64,000 bases of DNA from Actinophytocola gossypii (GTDB lineage: Bacteria > Actinomycetota > Actinomycetes > Mycobacteriales > Pseudonocardiaceae), in NCBI RefSeq assembly GCF_025165815.1, contig NZ_JAFFZE010000018.1, positions 23,179 through 87,178 on the forward strand. The letters are read 5' to 3'. A program made the position numbers and the translations under genes. Within the stretch, counting starts at the first letter, position 1. Each line of letters starts with the position of its first letter. A model generated the notes under the pieces. It saw nothing but the letters and a program-made list of their open reading frames with translations. It searched no databases and was not told where the DNA came from. This document shows positions 8,796 to 18,201 of this stretch, in pieces.

Positions 8796-9430
8796 GGTGC
8801 CGTCACCGCCGCCGTCGCCACCCGCACGATCTCGGCGATCACGTCGTCGAGCGAGCCGTGGCCGCCGCTGATCGACCAGTGGTGCACCAGCTCGTTCACC
8901 GAGCCGATCAGCGCCACCGCGCCCAGCTGGAACGACCGGGGCGCGGCCTCGCCGCGCGCCACCGCCCGCTCGGCCTCGGCGACCAGGAACTCCGCCCAGC
9001 GCTCGCGCCAGGCGATCCGGTGCCGCTCGACCGCGTCGCTCACGCCGATGACCTCGACGTAGGTCAGCCTGGCCCAGCGCGGGTCGCTGGCCGTGGTGGT
9101 GATGAACGCCCGCACGGCGAGCTCGAACCGCTCGCGCAGCGGCGCGTCGTACCCGTCGGACAGCGCCTTCAGCACGGCCTGGAACGCCTGCTCGATGATG
9201 CGGTCGTGCAGGGCCGTCAGCAGGTCCTCGCGGCTGGTGAACTCCTCGTAGAAGTTGCGCGTGGACACCCCGGCCTGGGTGCACAACTTCTCGATCGACG
9301 CCGCCGCGTAACCCGTGGTGCCGAACAACTCCAACCCCGCGTGCAGCAGCCGTTCCCTGCGTTCCGCCCGCCGGTCGGCCGCTGATCGGCCGCCGTAGGT
9401 GCGGCGCGCGACGGCGCCGGTTCCCGCCAT
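8792..9430 (-). CDS. TetR/AcrR family transcriptional regulator
   Basis: DNA-binding repressor of 212 residues. The N-terminal helix-turn-helix spans about residues 20-65 (RRERLLHAGLELFGTTGYAAASIEKLCTQAGVSTRNFYEEF), followed by an all-helical ligand domain. The ATG at 9430 gives the usual family length; longer readings run through unrelated sequence. It lies 71 bp downstream of accC on the same strand and is translationally coupled to the SIS gene. It may regulate itself plus the SIS gene, and possibly the carboxylase operon. The ligand is unknown. Confidence 0.9.
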   Translation of the reverse strand: MAGTGAVARRTYGGRSAADRRAERRERLLHAGLELFGTTGYAAASIEKLCTQAGVSTRNFYEEFTSREDLLTALHDRIIEQAFQAVLKALSDGYDAPLRERFELAVRAFITTTASDPRWARLTYVEVIGVSDAVERHRIAWRERWAEFLVAEAERAVARGEAAPRSFQLGAVALIGSVNELVHHWSISGGHGSLDDVIAEIVRVATAAVTAP

Positions 9431-9501
9431 CCGCAAACCCCCAATCGGTCCGAACCAGATTAGTGGCTGCCCGGCGGGCGGGACAACGAAGGTCGGGAAC
9501 G

Positions 9502-10851
9502 TCAGGACTCCAGCAACCGCGCCACCAGCGACGTGTCGTGCTTGCCGTTGGCGAAGTCCGGGTCGCGCAGCACGCGGTCCAGGAACTCCCTGGTGGTGTG
9601 CACCCCTGGCCCGTCGACGGCGAACTCGGCCAGCGCCCGGCGCATCCGCGCGATCGCCTGCTCCCGGTCCGGCGCCCACGCGATCACCTTCGCCAGCAGC
9701 GAGTCGTAGTTCGCCGGCACCTTGTAACCCGTGTAACCGTGCGTGTCGACCCGGACGAAAGGGCCACCTGGTGGGGTGAATTCGGTCAGCAGCCCGGGTG
9801 CCGGGGCGAAGTTCCGGGCCGGGTCCTCGACGTTCACCCGGCACTCGATCGCCGCCCCGCGCGGCTCGACGTCCTCCTGCCGCAGCCGCAGCGGCTCGCC
9901 GGCGGCCACCCGCAGCTGCTCGGCGATCAGGTCCACCCCGGTGACGATCTCGGTCACGGGGTGCTCCACCTGGATCCGGCAGTTGACCTCCATGAAGTAG
10001 AAGTCGTTCTCGGTGTCCACCAGGAACTCGAACGTGCCGGCGCCGACATAGCCGGTGGCCAGCGCGCCGCGCACGGCCGCCGCGCCCATCCGCTCGGTCA
10101 GCTCGGTCGGCAGGCCCGGTGCCGGGGTCTCCTCGACCAGCTTCTGGTGCCGCCGTTGCACCGAGCAGTCACGTTCACCCAGATGGATGGCGTTGCCGTG
10201 GGTGTCGGCGAGCACCTGGATCTCCACGTGCCGCGCCGACGGCAGGTACCGCTCCACGTACACCCGGCCGTCGCCGAACAGCTGCAGCGCGGTGGCCTTC
10301 GTGGTCTGGTAGGTCCTGGCGAACTCGGCCGGCACGTCCACGATCGACATGCCGCGCCCGCCGCCGCCAGCGGCCGCCTTGATGATCACCGGGTAGCCGA
10401 TCTCGTCGGCCAGCCGCTTCGCCGACTCCGCGTCGGCCAGCGGCTCGACACTGCCCGGCAGCAGCGGCAGCCCGGCGGCGGTCATCGCCGCGCGCGCCGA
10501 GGTCTTGTCGCCGAGCTGGGTCATCACCGACGGCGGCGGGCCGATGAACGTGATCCCCTCCGCGTGGCAGACCTCGGCGAAGTCGGCGTCCTCGGACAGG
10601 AAGCCGTAGCCGGGGTGGATCGCGTCGGCGCCGGTGATCCGCGCCGCCTCGATGACCGCGGCCGCGTTGAGGTAGCTCTGCTTGGGCGGCGCGGGCCCGA
10701 TCCGCACCGACTCGTCGGCCATCCGCACCACCGCGGACTCGCTGTCCACGGTGGAGTGCACGGCGACGGTGCGGATGCCCAGCTCACGGCACGCGCGCAA
10801 CACGCGCACCGCGATCTCGCCGCGGTTGGCGATCAGGATCTTCTCGAACAT
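9502..10851 (-). CDS. accC: Acetyl-CoA carboxylase, biotin carboxylase subunit
   Basis: Carboxylates the biotin on AccB using ATP and bicarbonate, the first half-reaction of malonyl-CoA formation. It has 449 residues, the stand-alone AccC length. The sequence opens MFEKILIANRGEIAVRV, then has the ATP-grasp glycine loop KAAAGGGGRGM, the ERDCSVQRRHQK segment and the active-site region MEVNCRIQVEHPVTE. The biotin carrier domain is absent, unlike the fused AccA3-type alpha chains typical of actinobacteria. It starts 10 bp after accB ends and is the last enzyme gene of the accDA-accB-accC operon. Confidence 0.95.
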   Translation of the reverse strand: MFEKILIANRGEIAVRVLRACRELGIRTVAVHSTVDSESAVVRMADESVRIGPAPPKQSYLNAAAVIEAARITGADAIHPGYGFLSEDADFAEVCHAEGITFIGPPPSVMTQLGDKTSARAAMTAAGLPLLPGSVEPLADAESAKRLADEIGYPVIIKAAAGGGGRGMSIVDVPAEFARTYQTTKATALQLFGDGRVYVERYLPSARHVEIQVLADTHGNAIHLGERDCSVQRRHQKLVEETPAPGLPTELTERMGAAAVRGALATGYVGAGTFEFLVDTENDFYFMEVNCRIQVEHPVTEIVTGVDLIAEQLRVAAGEPLRLRQEDVEPRGAAIECRVNVEDPARNFAPAPGLLTEFTPPGGPFVRVDTHGYTGYKVPANYDSLLAKVIAWAPDREQAIARMRRALAEFAVDGPGVHTTREFLDRVLRDPDFANGKHDTSLVARLLES

Positions 10852-10861
10852 CGTGCACCCT

Positions 10862-11407
10862 TCAGGCCGCGAGCTCGGATTCGTCGGTTCCTTCGGCGGC
10901 GCCGTCCGCACTGGCGAGGCGGAACAGCGGCTGGCCGTACTCGACGCCCTCGCCGTCGGCCACCAGCACCTCGGCGACCCGGCCGCCGCGTTCGGCCTCA
11001 ACCGGCAGCATCAGCTTCATCGCCTCGATGATCGCCACCTGCTGGCCGGGGGAGACCTCGTCGCCCTCGGACACGAACGGCGGCGCGCCCGGCGCCGGCG
11101 CCCGGTAGAAGGTGCCGACGGTGGCCGCGTTCAGCGTCGGGCCGGCCGGGGCGGCGGGCGCGGCCGGGACGGGCGCTGGCACCAGTGGCACCACGGCCCC
11201 GTCCACGGTCGCCGGCGCGACCTGCGGCGGCTGCCAGGCCATCTCCACGGCCACGTCGCCGATCCGCACGTTCAGCGTGCTCGGCGGCTGCGGCGAGGTG
11301 GCGAGCAGGTCGGCCGCGGTGTGCCGGACGGCGGCCAGCACCTCCTCGACGGTCCGTTCGTCGGTCTGGTCCGCGCTGCTCACGGCGCGGGGAAGTGGGT
11401 GGGTCAT
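10862..11407 (-). CDS. accB: Acetyl-CoA carboxylase, biotin carboxyl carrier protein
   Basis: Carries CO2 on covalently bound biotin between AccC and the transferase. It has 181 residues: an N-terminal helical segment, an Ala/Pro-rich flexible linker (about 90-110) and a C-terminal biotinyl domain with the biotinylation site EAMKLM, whose Lys is the attachment residue. It sits between accDA (26 bp upstream) and accC (10 bp downstream). The ATG at 11407 follows a purine-rich GGAAGGGCAGG ribosome site. Confidence 0.93.
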   Translation of the reverse strand: MTHPLPRAVSSADQTDERTVEEVLAAVRHTAADLLATSPQPPSTLNVRIGDVAVEMAWQPPQVAPATVDGAVVPLVPAPVPAAPAAPAGPTLNAATVGTFYRAPAPGAPPFVSEGDEVSPGQQVAIIEAMKLMLPVEAERGGRVAEVLVADGEGVEYGQPLFRLASADGAAEGTDESELAA

Positions 11408-11433
11408 CGATCCTGCCCTTCCGGGGTCGGTCT

Positions 11434-13119
11434 TCAGCTTCCGGTGCCGAACGCGCGGAACCTGGCGCGCCGGCCGGCGATCAGTTCGTCCCGCCCGAGC
11501 GGCAACAGCTCCCGCAGGCTCGCCAGCACCTCGGTGCGCAGGTGCTGCCCGGCGGCGACGTTGTCGGCCTGGCTGCCACCGGGCGGCTCCGGCACGATCC
11601 GGTCCACGACGCCGAGCCCGAGCAGCTCGGTCGAGGTCATCCGCAGCGCCTCGGCGGCGCGCGGCGCGGCCTGCGGGTCGTTCCACAGGATCGCCGCGCA
11701 CCCCTCCGGGCTGATCACCGAGTACACCGCGTTCGCGCAGATCAGCACGTGGTTGGCGACGCCGAGGGCGAGCGCGCCGCCGCTGCCGCCCTCGCCGGTG
11801 ACCACGCTCACCACCGGCACCGGCAGCGACGCCATCAGCCGGATGTTCTCCGCGATCGCGATGGCCTGGCCGTGCCGCTCGGCCTCCTTGCCGGGGTAGG
11901 CGCCCGGCGTGTCGATCAGCGACACCACCGGCAGGCCCAGCTTGCCGGCCAGCCGCAGCAGCCGCGCCGACTTGCGGTAGCCGGCCGGGGTCGGCATGCC
12001 GAAGTTCCTGGTCGCCAGCTCGGCCGCGGTGTGGCCCTTCTGGTGACCCATGACGACCACCGGCACGCCGGCGATCCGCCCGAGGCCGCCGATGATCGCC
12101 GGGTCCTCGGCGCCGAGCCGGTCGCCGCGCAGCTCCTCGAAGTCGTCGAGCAGCAGGCCGAGGTAGTCGGCGGTGGTGGGCCGGTTCAGGTCGCGGGCCC
12201 GCTGCACGACCTGCCACGGGTCCCGCTCGCCCTCGGGCGCGGCGGTCTCGCCGACCGGCGGCGCCGGCTCGTCGACCCGGGTGGCCGGCGAGCCCATGGC
12301 CAGCAGCCTGGCCAGCGTCCCGCGCAGCTCCTGGCGCGGGCGGATCATGTCGATCAGCCCGTTAGCCAGCAGGAACTCCGCGGTCTGGAAGTCGGGCGGC
12401 AGGGTCTGCTTGATCGTCTGCTCGATCACCCGGCGACCTGCGAACCCCAGCCGGGCGCCCGGCTCGGCGATGATCACGTCCGACAGCGTCGCGAACGACG
12501 CCGCGACGCCGCCGAACGTCGGATCGGTCACCAGCGTGACGGTGAGCAGACCGGCCTCGTCGAGCCGGCCGAGCATCGCGCTGGTCTTCGCCATCTGCAT
12601 CAGCGCGATGGCGCCCTCCTGCATCCGCGCCCCGCCGGACGCGGTGACGATCAGCAGCGGAACGCGGCGCTCCAGCGCGGTCTCCCCGGCCAGCGTGATC
12701 AGCTCGCCGACCGCGCCACCGAGGCTGCCGCCCATGAACGCGAAGTCCATGACGGCGACGACCAGCGGGTTCCCCTCGATGCTCCCGCTCGCGCACACCA
12801 CGGCCTCGTCCAGACCGGTGCTGGCTCGGGCGCCGGCGAGGCGGTCCGGGTACGGCTTGGAGTCGGTGAACCCGAGCGGGTCGGCCGAGTGCACCGGCAG
12901 GTCCAGGATCGTCACGGTGCCGGGGTCGAGGAGCTGTTCGACCCGGCTGCGGGCGTCCACCCGGCCGTGGTGGCCGCAGTCCGGGCACACCCGGAGACCG
13001 CGGCTCAGCCGCTTGTCGTAGACCAGCGAGCGGCACTGGCGGCAGCTCACCCACTCGGCTGGTTCCGCTGAGGTGGCGGACACGGCTGCTGACCCGGTCG
13101 AGCTGGCGGCAGCGGTCAC
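11434..13119 (-). CDS. accDA: Acetyl-CoA carboxylase carboxyltransferase, fused beta-alpha subunits
   Basis: Transfers the carboxyl group from carboxybiotin to acetyl-CoA, giving malonyl-CoA. The N-terminal half is AccD-like with a four-Cys zinc ribbon ([17 protein letters not shown]) and the crotonase-like stretch [19 protein letters not shown]. The C-terminal half is AccA-like ([49 protein letters not shown]). A longer frame opens at 13173, but the GTG at 13119 has AAGGAGG 7 nt upstream and is preferred, giving 561 residues. Fused carboxyltransferases of this kind occur in actinomycete secondary-metabolism loci as well as in some primary operons. Confidence 0.93.
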   Translation of the reverse strand: MTAAASSTGSAAVSATSAEPAEWVSCRQCRSLVYDKRLSRGLRVCPDCGHHGRVDARSRVEQLLDPGTVTILDLPVHSADPLGFTDSKPYPDRLAGARASTGLDEAVVCASGSIEGNPLVVAVMDFAFMGGSLGGAVGELITLAGETALERRVPLLIVTASGGARMQEGAIALMQMAKTSAMLGRLDEAGLLTVTLVTDPTFGGVAASFATLSDVIIAEPGARLGFAGRRVIEQTIKQTLPPDFQTAEFLLANGLIDMIRPRQELRGTLARLLAMGSPATRVDEPAPPVGETAAPEGERDPWQVVQRARDLNRPTTADYLGLLLDDFEELRGDRLGAEDPAIIGGLGRIAGVPVVVMGHQKGHTAAELATRNFGMPTPAGYRKSARLLRLAGKLGLPVVSLIDTPGAYPGKEAERHGQAIAIAENIRLMASLPVPVVSVVTGEGGSGGALALGVANHVLICANAVYSVISPEGCAAILWNDPQAAPRAAEALRMTSTELLGLGVVDRIVPEPPGGSQADNVAAGQHLRTEVLASLRELLPLGRDELIAGRRARFRAFGTGS

Positions 13120-13214
13120 GGCGACCCTCCTTGGGCTAGGCGTCGGGACCGAGACTCGCCCGCTGATCTCCACGTCGGCTCAAGGGACGGTCAAGTGTGC
13201 CGCCAGCTGTGCCG

Positions 13215-13649
13215 CTATCCGCGCCGGTCGCGCATGCCCTCGGCGAGGGCCTCGAGCGCGGGCAGCGCGTCGCGGAGCGTGTCGCCGACCTCGGGTGGCA
13301 GCCCCTCCAGGATCTTGGCGACGGTCTCGGTCCGCGCGGCGAGGATCCGCTGGTGGGTCTGCCGGCCGGGCTCGGTGGCCTCGAGCTGGACCGCCCGCTG
13401 GTCGGCTGGGTCGGGCAGTCTGCGGATCAGCCCGTCGCCGTCCAGCTTGGACACCACCCGGGACACCATCGTCGGGTTGAGCCCTTCCAGCTCGGTCAGC
13501 TCGGCCAGACCGAGCGGCCCCCGGTGGGCGACGAGCCCCAGGACCGACGCCTGGGTCGGGGTCAGGTCCTCGCTCGCGGACGCCGCGTTGAACATGCGCG
13601 CGAGCCGCCCGATGGCCCGCCGCAGCCGCGCCACTGCCTCGGCATCCAC
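13215..13649 (-). CDS. MarR family transcriptional regulator
   Basis: Winged-helix regulator of 144 residues: a dimerisation helix (MDAEAVARLRRAIGRLARMF), a recognition region (LTPTQASVLGLVAHRGPLGLAELTELEGLNPTMVSRVVSKLDGDGLIRR) and the basic wing DPADQRAVQLEATEPG. MarR proteins commonly repress a divergent efflux gene and are released by a ligand. Here the divergent neighbour is a drug-type MFS transporter, and a perfect inverted repeat lies between the two starts. The ligand cannot be inferred. Confidence 0.92.
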   Translation of the reverse strand: MDAEAVARLRRAIGRLARMFNAASASEDLTPTQASVLGLVAHRGPLGLAELTELEGLNPTMVSRVVSKLDGDGLIRRLPDPADQRAVQLEATEPGRQTHQRILAARTETVAKILEGLPPEVGDTLRDALPALEALAEGMRDRRG

Positions 13650-13685
13650 GATGACCTCCTCGGACGTTCGTCACAAACGGATTGC

Positions 13686-13703
13686 TTGCTTGTCGGCAAG
13701 CAA
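13686..13703. promoter_or_regulatory. Probable MarR operator in the divergent MarR/MFS promoter
   Basis: Perfect inverted repeat TTGCTTG-tcgg-CAAGCAA, with a partial extra copy of the left arm (TTGCTTG) just before it. It lies 37 bp from the regulator start and 15 bp from the transporter start, where a bound dimer would block transcription both ways. Spacing and size fit MarR family sites. Confidence 0.72.
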
Positions 13704-13717
13704 ATTATTGTCGAGTC

Positions 13718-15121
13718 ATGCGGACGCGAAGCGTAGGAGACACATCCCACACCGCGTCCTCCGCCGACGGCCCGGATCCGCTGCCCCGCCGCCACCTCGT
13801 CTTCGCGGTGGTCGCGATCGCGTTGTTCATGGCGTCGATGGACCAGACGATTGTCGCCACCGCGCTGAACGCGATCCAGACCGACCTGTCCGCCGAGCTG
13901 ACCTGGAGCGGCTGGACGATCACCGTCTACTCGCTCGGTCAGATCATCGCCATGCCGACGGCCGGCAAGCTCGGCGACCACTTCGGCCGCAAGCGGGTGT
14001 TCCTCGTGGGCATCGCCGTGTTCACGCTGGCGTCGCTGGCCTGCGGGTTCGCCGACAACATCTACCTGCTGGTGGCGCTGCGCGCGGTGCAGGCACTCGG
14101 CGGCGGCGCGTTCCTGCCGTCCGCGACCGGGATCGTCGCCGAGCACTTCGGCCGGCACCGCGACCGCGCGGTCGGCATGTTCACCAGCATCTTCCCGGCC
14201 GGCGCGATCGTCGGCCCGATCCTCGGCGGCGTCATCGTGAGCTGGCTCGGCTGGCGGGCGATCTTCCTGGTCAACGTGCCGATCGGGGTGATCCTGTTCG
14301 TGCTGGCCGCCAAGCTCATCGCCGAGTCGCCGCGCAAGCCGGCCGAGCGGGTCGACGTGCGCGGGCTGGTGCTGCTGGCCACGCTGATGCTGGCCACGAT
14401 GTACGGGCTGACCAACCTCGACCTCGGCCTGGCCAGCCCCTGGTTCCTGGTGCCGGAGGCGGTCGCGGTCCTCGCCGCGGTCCTGTTCGTGCGGCACACC
14501 GCGCGGCACCGGGCCCCGTTCATCCCGGTCCGGTTCCTGCGCGGGAAGACGTTCGGCGCGATGAACGTGCTGAACCTGCTGTTCGGCGGCGCCGCGATCG
14601 GGTTCGGCGCGCTGGTGCCGCTCTACGCCGAGGAACGCTTCCACCTCGATCCGCTCGCCGCGGGCACCCTGCTCACCGCCCGCGGCGTCGGCATGATCTG
14701 CGTCGCCGCGCTGGCCGTGCTGGCGCTGCGCCGGGCCGGGCACCGGATCCCGATGCTGGTCGGGTTCGGGCTGCTGATCGTCGGGCTGGCGATGATGGCG
14801 CTGCCGCCGCCGGGGATCTCCGGCTATGCCTGGCTCGCGTTCGCCGCCGGCCTGACCGGCCTCGGCATGGGCCTCGCCGTCCCGGCGACGAACAACGCCG
14901 GCCTGTCACTCGCGCCGGACCAGGCGGCGTCGATCGCCGGGCTGCGCGGGATGTTCCGGCAGACCGGGGCGATCATCGCCGTCTCGGTCACCACCGCGGT
15001 GCTGGCGAACAGCGCGAACCCGGCGATGTCCCAGGCGCACTCGTTCGTGGTACTGGCCGTCCTGCTCCTCGCGGTGGTCCCGCTGATCTTCACGATCCCG
15101 GACCACCGCGGGAGCTGGTGA
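13718..15121 (+). CDS. MFS drug-type efflux transporter (DHA2-like)
   Basis: Inner-membrane proton antiporter of 467 residues with about 14 hydrophobic segments. TM1 carries the DHA2-type signature MASMDQTIVATALNAI; the loop 2-3 motif reads GKLGDHFGRKRVF, and the antiporter motif C region reads GAIVGPILGGVIVSWLGWRAIF. The start at 13718 follows the MarR operator closely, so expression is probably inducible by the MarR ligand. Likely a multidrug or natural-product exporter; no substrate can be assigned. Its stop is one base from the stop of the convergent carboxypeptidase gene. Confidence 0.9.
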   Translation: MRTRSVGDTSHTASSADGPDPLPRRHLVFAVVAIALFMASMDQTIVATALNAIQTDLSAELTWSGWTITVYSLGQIIAMPTAGKLGDHFGRKRVFLVGIAVFTLASLACGFADNIYLLVALRAVQALGGGAFLPSATGIVAEHFGRHRDRAVGMFTSIFPAGAIVGPILGGVIVSWLGWRAIFLVNVPIGVILFVLAAKLIAESPRKPAERVDVRGLVLLATLMLATMYGLTNLDLGLASPWFLVPEAVAVLAAVLFVRHTARHRAPFIPVRFLRGKTFGAMNVLNLLFGGAAIGFGALVPLYAEERFHLDPLAAGTLLTARGVGMICVAALAVLALRRAGHRIPMLVGFGLLIVGLAMMALPPPGISGYAWLAFAAGLTGLGMGLAVPATNNAGLSLAPDQAASIAGLRGMFRQTGAIIAVSVTTAVLANSANPAMSQAHSFVVLAVLLLAVVPLIFTIPDHRGSW

Positions 15122-15122
15122 C

Positions 15123-16145
15123 TCAGTTCCGGATCGGGTCGCCGCGCAGCGGGATGTCGTCGGCGCGGGCCGGGTCGATCCGGTCGACCGAGCCGTCGGC
15201 GGCGGTCTGCGCGATGGCCAGCATCGCCACGTACGCCGAGCGGATCTGCTTCTGCTCGAACTCCTGGCCCATCGCCGACAGCTCCAGCAGCACGCTCGCG
15301 CTGCCGCGCAGGCCGTAGGCGTTGCGCGCGATGCCCTCGTAGGTCCCGCCGGGGTACTGGCTCACGTACCCGCCGGCCAGGTGGTCGATGGACTTCTGGG
15401 CCACCACGGACACCTGCTTGGCCGCGTCGACGGCCTCCGGCGCGACCCCGTCGGCGCTCGGCCAGTACACCGACGCGGTGATCTCCCGACCGTCGTCGTC
15501 CACGTAGCGGCCCTGCATGTGGTAGTCGACCACGATGTCCGGCCGGAACTCCAGCCACGCGCGCTGGATGTGCCCCGCCTCGGTGGCCGGGTTGTCCTCC
15601 GGCGCCAGGTCCGGGTTGTGGTAGCGGTTGATGTCGTAGCCCTTGCCCCGCTCGCCGTACTCGGGGTCGGCGTCCGGGTCGTAGTTGTAGCGCCAGTCCC
15701 GCGCGTGCCCGTCCGGGTTGGCCCGCACGATCACGTCCACGGTCAGCTGGGAGCGCAGCCACCGGTGCCACCCGGTGTTGCCGACCCCGACCGTACGCAG
15801 GAACTCCAGCGCCGCCGGTGCGCCGAGCGGCTCGTTGCCGTGCTGCTGGGAGACGTACTGGATGCGCAGCGGGCCGTTCCCGACCCTGGCCGCCCACACC
15901 GGACGGCCCTCGTTGGTCTCGCCGATCGTGCGCACGTCGACGCGGCCTCGGCTGCGGTCGGCGAGCTGGTCGAGCCGGCGCCCGACCTCCTCGTTGGACG
16001 GTCGCGGGTCGACCTCGTGCCACCAGGTGGCCTTGGCCGGCGGAGCGGGTGCGGGGGCGGGGGCGGCCTGCGCGGGAGCGGCGAGCGTGGTGGCCACCAC
16101 CGCCGCGGTTGCCAGCGCGAGCAGGGAACGCGGGCGAATACGCAT
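15123..16145 (-). CDS. Secreted M14 family zinc carboxypeptidase
   Basis: Extracellular metallocarboxypeptidase of 340 residues. A signal peptide (MRIRPRSLLALATAAVVATTLAAPAQAA) is followed by a Pro/Ala linker. Zn ligands are His102 and Glu105 (QQHGNEPLG); a likely third His lies in VDYHMQG. Substrate-binding RANPDG and a C-terminal LLELSAMGQE with a candidate catalytic Glu are also present. It probably trims peptides outside the cell. Start chosen at the ATG that begins the basic n-region. No operon partner. Confidence 0.9.
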   Translation of the reverse strand: MRIRPRSLLALATAAVVATTLAAPAQAAPAPAPAPPAKATWWHEVDPRPSNEEVGRRLDQLADRSRGRVDVRTIGETNEGRPVWAARVGNGPLRIQYVSQQHGNEPLGAPAALEFLRTVGVGNTGWHRWLRSQLTVDVIVRANPDGHARDWRYNYDPDADPEYGERGKGYDINRYHNPDLAPEDNPATEAGHIQRAWLEFRPDIVVDYHMQGRYVDDDGREITASVYWPSADGVAPEAVDAAKQVSVVAQKSIDHLAGGYVSQYPGGTYEGIARNAYGLRGSASVLLELSAMGQEFEQKQIRSAYVAMLAIAQTAADGSVDRIDPARADDIPLRGDPIRN

Positions 16146-16197
16146 GTACGCAACCTGTCACACGACGTGACGCGCTGACAACCCCGTCACACCCCCG

Positions 16198-16923
16198 TCA
16201 CACGGCCTGGGGCTTCATCGGCACGTGCCGGACCATGGCCCAGGCCAGTCCCACGGCCAGCACGAACAGCCCGCAGCTGACGCCGAGCACCGTCGCGTTC
16301 GAGAGGCCGACGACGGCGAGGTCGTCCCCGATGAACGGCATGCCGCTGTTGCCGACGACGACCAGGCTCGGCAGCACGACCACCAGTCCGAGCGGGATGG
16401 TGAGCAGGCCGTGCCCGGCGGAGCGGAAGAAGCCGAGCCCGATCAGCACCCCCGCGACCGTCCACAGCAGCAGCGTCAGCCAGTAGGTGCCGAAGATGAC
16501 CGGGTACTGGTCGGCGGCGGTGAACAGGCCGGTCCGGTCCAGCGTCTGCGGCCAGTCGAGGATCGCGTAGAGCGCGCGCTCGACCAGGTAGCACAGGGTG
16601 ACCAGCAGGGCGGCGAACCCGGAGACCAGGACCGTGTGCGTCACCGCCTGGCCGAAGAACTCCCGCCGGGTGCGCCCGTGCGCGAGCTGCAGCCGCAGGT
16701 AGGTGTTGACCAGGTCCAGGCCGAGGCCGAACAGCAGCCAGCGCGGAACCTGGGTGGCCGCGTCGTGCACGACGCTGTCCGGCATCCCGTTGGTCACGCC
16801 GACCACCCCGGCGATGATCAGCACCACGACCGTGAACAGCACCCACAACACCGCGACGAACGGCAGGTGCGCGGCGAGCATCACGCGCAGCGTCGGCCAG
16901 CGCTTCGCGATCCGGGTGGTCAT
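16198..16923 (-). CDS. ABC transporter membrane protein
   Basis: Integral membrane protein of 241 residues with about six hydrophobic helices (for example FVAVLWVLFTVVVLIIAGVVGV and GLLTIPLGLVVVLPSLVVV). No recognisable family motif, but the GntR-ATPase-permease order and four-base overlap with the ATPase gene identify it as the transmembrane partner. Such YtrABC-like trios export or sense cell-wall-active compounds in Gram-positives. Substrate unknown. Confidence 0.8.
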   Translation of the reverse strand: MTTRIAKRWPTLRVMLAAHLPFVAVLWVLFTVVVLIIAGVVGVTNGMPDSVVHDAATQVPRWLLFGLGLDLVNTYLRLQLAHGRTRREFFGQAVTHTVLVSGFAALLVTLCYLVERALYAILDWPQTLDRTGLFTAADQYPVIFGTYWLTLLLWTVAGVLIGLGFFRSAGHGLLTIPLGLVVVLPSLVVVGNSGMPFIGDDLAVVGLSNATVLGVSCGLFVLAVGLAWAMVRHVPMKPQAV

Positions 16924-17816
16924 GGGGTCTCTCCCTGGTGTGCGTTCGCCGGTTCGGTCAGGTGGATGAACAGGTCCTGCAGGGCGAGCGGGCCGAGGTC
17001 GAGTCCCGCGGCCTGCGCCCGCGCCCGCCGGTCGGCGTCGAGTTCGCCGTAGACCATCGCGGACTTGGTGCGGCCGAGGCGTTTCTCGCCGAGTACGCGC
17101 ATGCCGTCGACGAACCGGTCGACCTGTTCGGCGTCCCCGGTGACCGCGGAGCCGGACGCGCGCAGGGCCTCGGCGTCGTCGTGCAGCACCAGCCGGCCAT
17201 CGTCGAGGATCAGCACCTCCTCAAACAGCGCGCTGACCTCCTCGATGAGGTGTGTGGAGAGGATCATCGTGCGCGGGTGGGCCATCGCCTCGGCGAGCAG
17301 CGCGTCGTAGAACTTGTACCGCGACGGCGCGTCCAGCCCGAGGTAGGACTCGTCGAACATGGTCACCGGCGTGCGCGAGGCGAGCCCGACGACGATGCCG
17401 AGCGCGGACTGCTTGCCGTGCGAGAGCGTGCCGGCGTTCTTGTCCACCGGCAGCTCGAACAGGTCGACCAGCTCGCGGGCGTAGCCGGCGTCCCAGCTGG
17501 GCCGCAGGTGCTCGGCGAACTCCAGCAGCTCCTTGACCTTCAGCCCGGACACCGCGGCGTCGCCGGTGCCGCGCACCAGGCACAGCTGGCCGGTGACCTC
17601 CGCGTTCTCGAACACCGGTCGCCCGCCGACGGTCACCGTGCCGCCGCTCGGCTTCCGGTAGCCGGCGAGCAGCGACAGCAGGCTGGTCTTGCCGGAGCCG
17701 TTGCGGCCGAGCAGGCCGTAGATCTTGCCTCCGGTCAGCGTGAAGCTCACCTCGTCGAGCGCGGTCACGTCGTCGTACCGCAACGACAACCGTTCCGCCT
17801 CAATGAAAGTACTCAT
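16920..17816 (-). CDS. ABC transporter ATP-binding protein
   Basis: Nucleotide-binding subunit of 298 residues. Walker A is GLLGRNGSGKTSLLSLLAG. The signature loop is GTLSHGKQSAL, a non-canonical form of LSGGQ. Walker B is VTMFDESYLGLD with a D-E-S rather than D-E-P, and the H-loop is STHLIEEVSALF. The altered signature and Walker B resemble the YtrB/EcsA-like group of GntR-linked exporters. It overlaps the regulator upstream and the permease downstream by four bases each, so the three genes form one translation-coupled operon. Confidence 0.9.
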   Translation of the reverse strand: MSTFIEAERLSLRYDDVTALDEVSFTLTGGKIYGLLGRNGSGKTSLLSLLAGYRKPSGGTVTVGGRPVFENAEVTGQLCLVRGTGDAAVSGLKVKELLEFAEHLRPSWDAGYARELVDLFELPVDKNAGTLSHGKQSALGIVVGLASRTPVTMFDESYLGLDAPSRYKFYDALLAEAMAHPRTMILSTHLIEEVSALFEEVLILDDGRLVLHDDAEALRASGSAVTGDAEQVDRFVDGMRVLGEKRLGRTKSAMVYGELDADRRARAQAAGLDLGPLALQDLFIHLTEPANAHQGETP

Positions 17817-18184
17817 GGTCGAATATCCTTATTGGACAGTTCAGTGATCTGCTGGACGAGGTCGGACAGCGGGATGCCGAGTGTTCTGGCCTGCGTCACC
17901 ATCGGCTCCACCACGTCGGCGAAGAAGCTCTTGCGACGCCGTTCACGCAGGGCCTCCGGGGCGTCCGGGCTGACGAACATGCCGATGCCCCGGCGTTTGT
18001 AGAGCACGCCGTCGTCGACGAGCTGCTGGAACGCCTTCGCGACCGTCGCGGGGTTGATCCGGTGGAACGCGGCGTACTTGGTGGTCGACATGACCTGCTC
18101 GTCACCGCGCAGTGTCCCGCGCAGCACGTCGGCCTCGATCTGCTCGGCGATCTGCCGGTAGATCGGGCTGCGGTCGTCGAACAC
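17813..18184 (-). CDS. GntR family (YtrA-like) transcriptional regulator
   Basis: Short GntR repressor of 123 residues. The winged helix spans about residues 8-70 (SPIYRQIAEQIEADVLRGTLRGDEQVMSTTKYAAFHRINPATVAKAFQQLVDDGVLYKRRGIGMFV), followed by a short helical tail. This is the YtrA subfamily, which lacks a large ligand domain and normally controls its own ABC operon. GTG start at 18184. A perfect 28-bp palindrome lies 18-45 bp upstream and is the obvious autoregulatory operator. Confidence 0.93.
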   Translation of the reverse strand: MFDDRSPIYRQIAEQIEADVLRGTLRGDEQVMSTTKYAAFHRINPATVAKAFQQLVDDGVLYKRRGIGMFVSPDAPEALRERRRKSFFADVVEPMVTQARTLGIPLSDLVQQITELSNKDIRP

Positions 18185-18201
18185 GTCCGTTCCTTGGTTC
18201 G

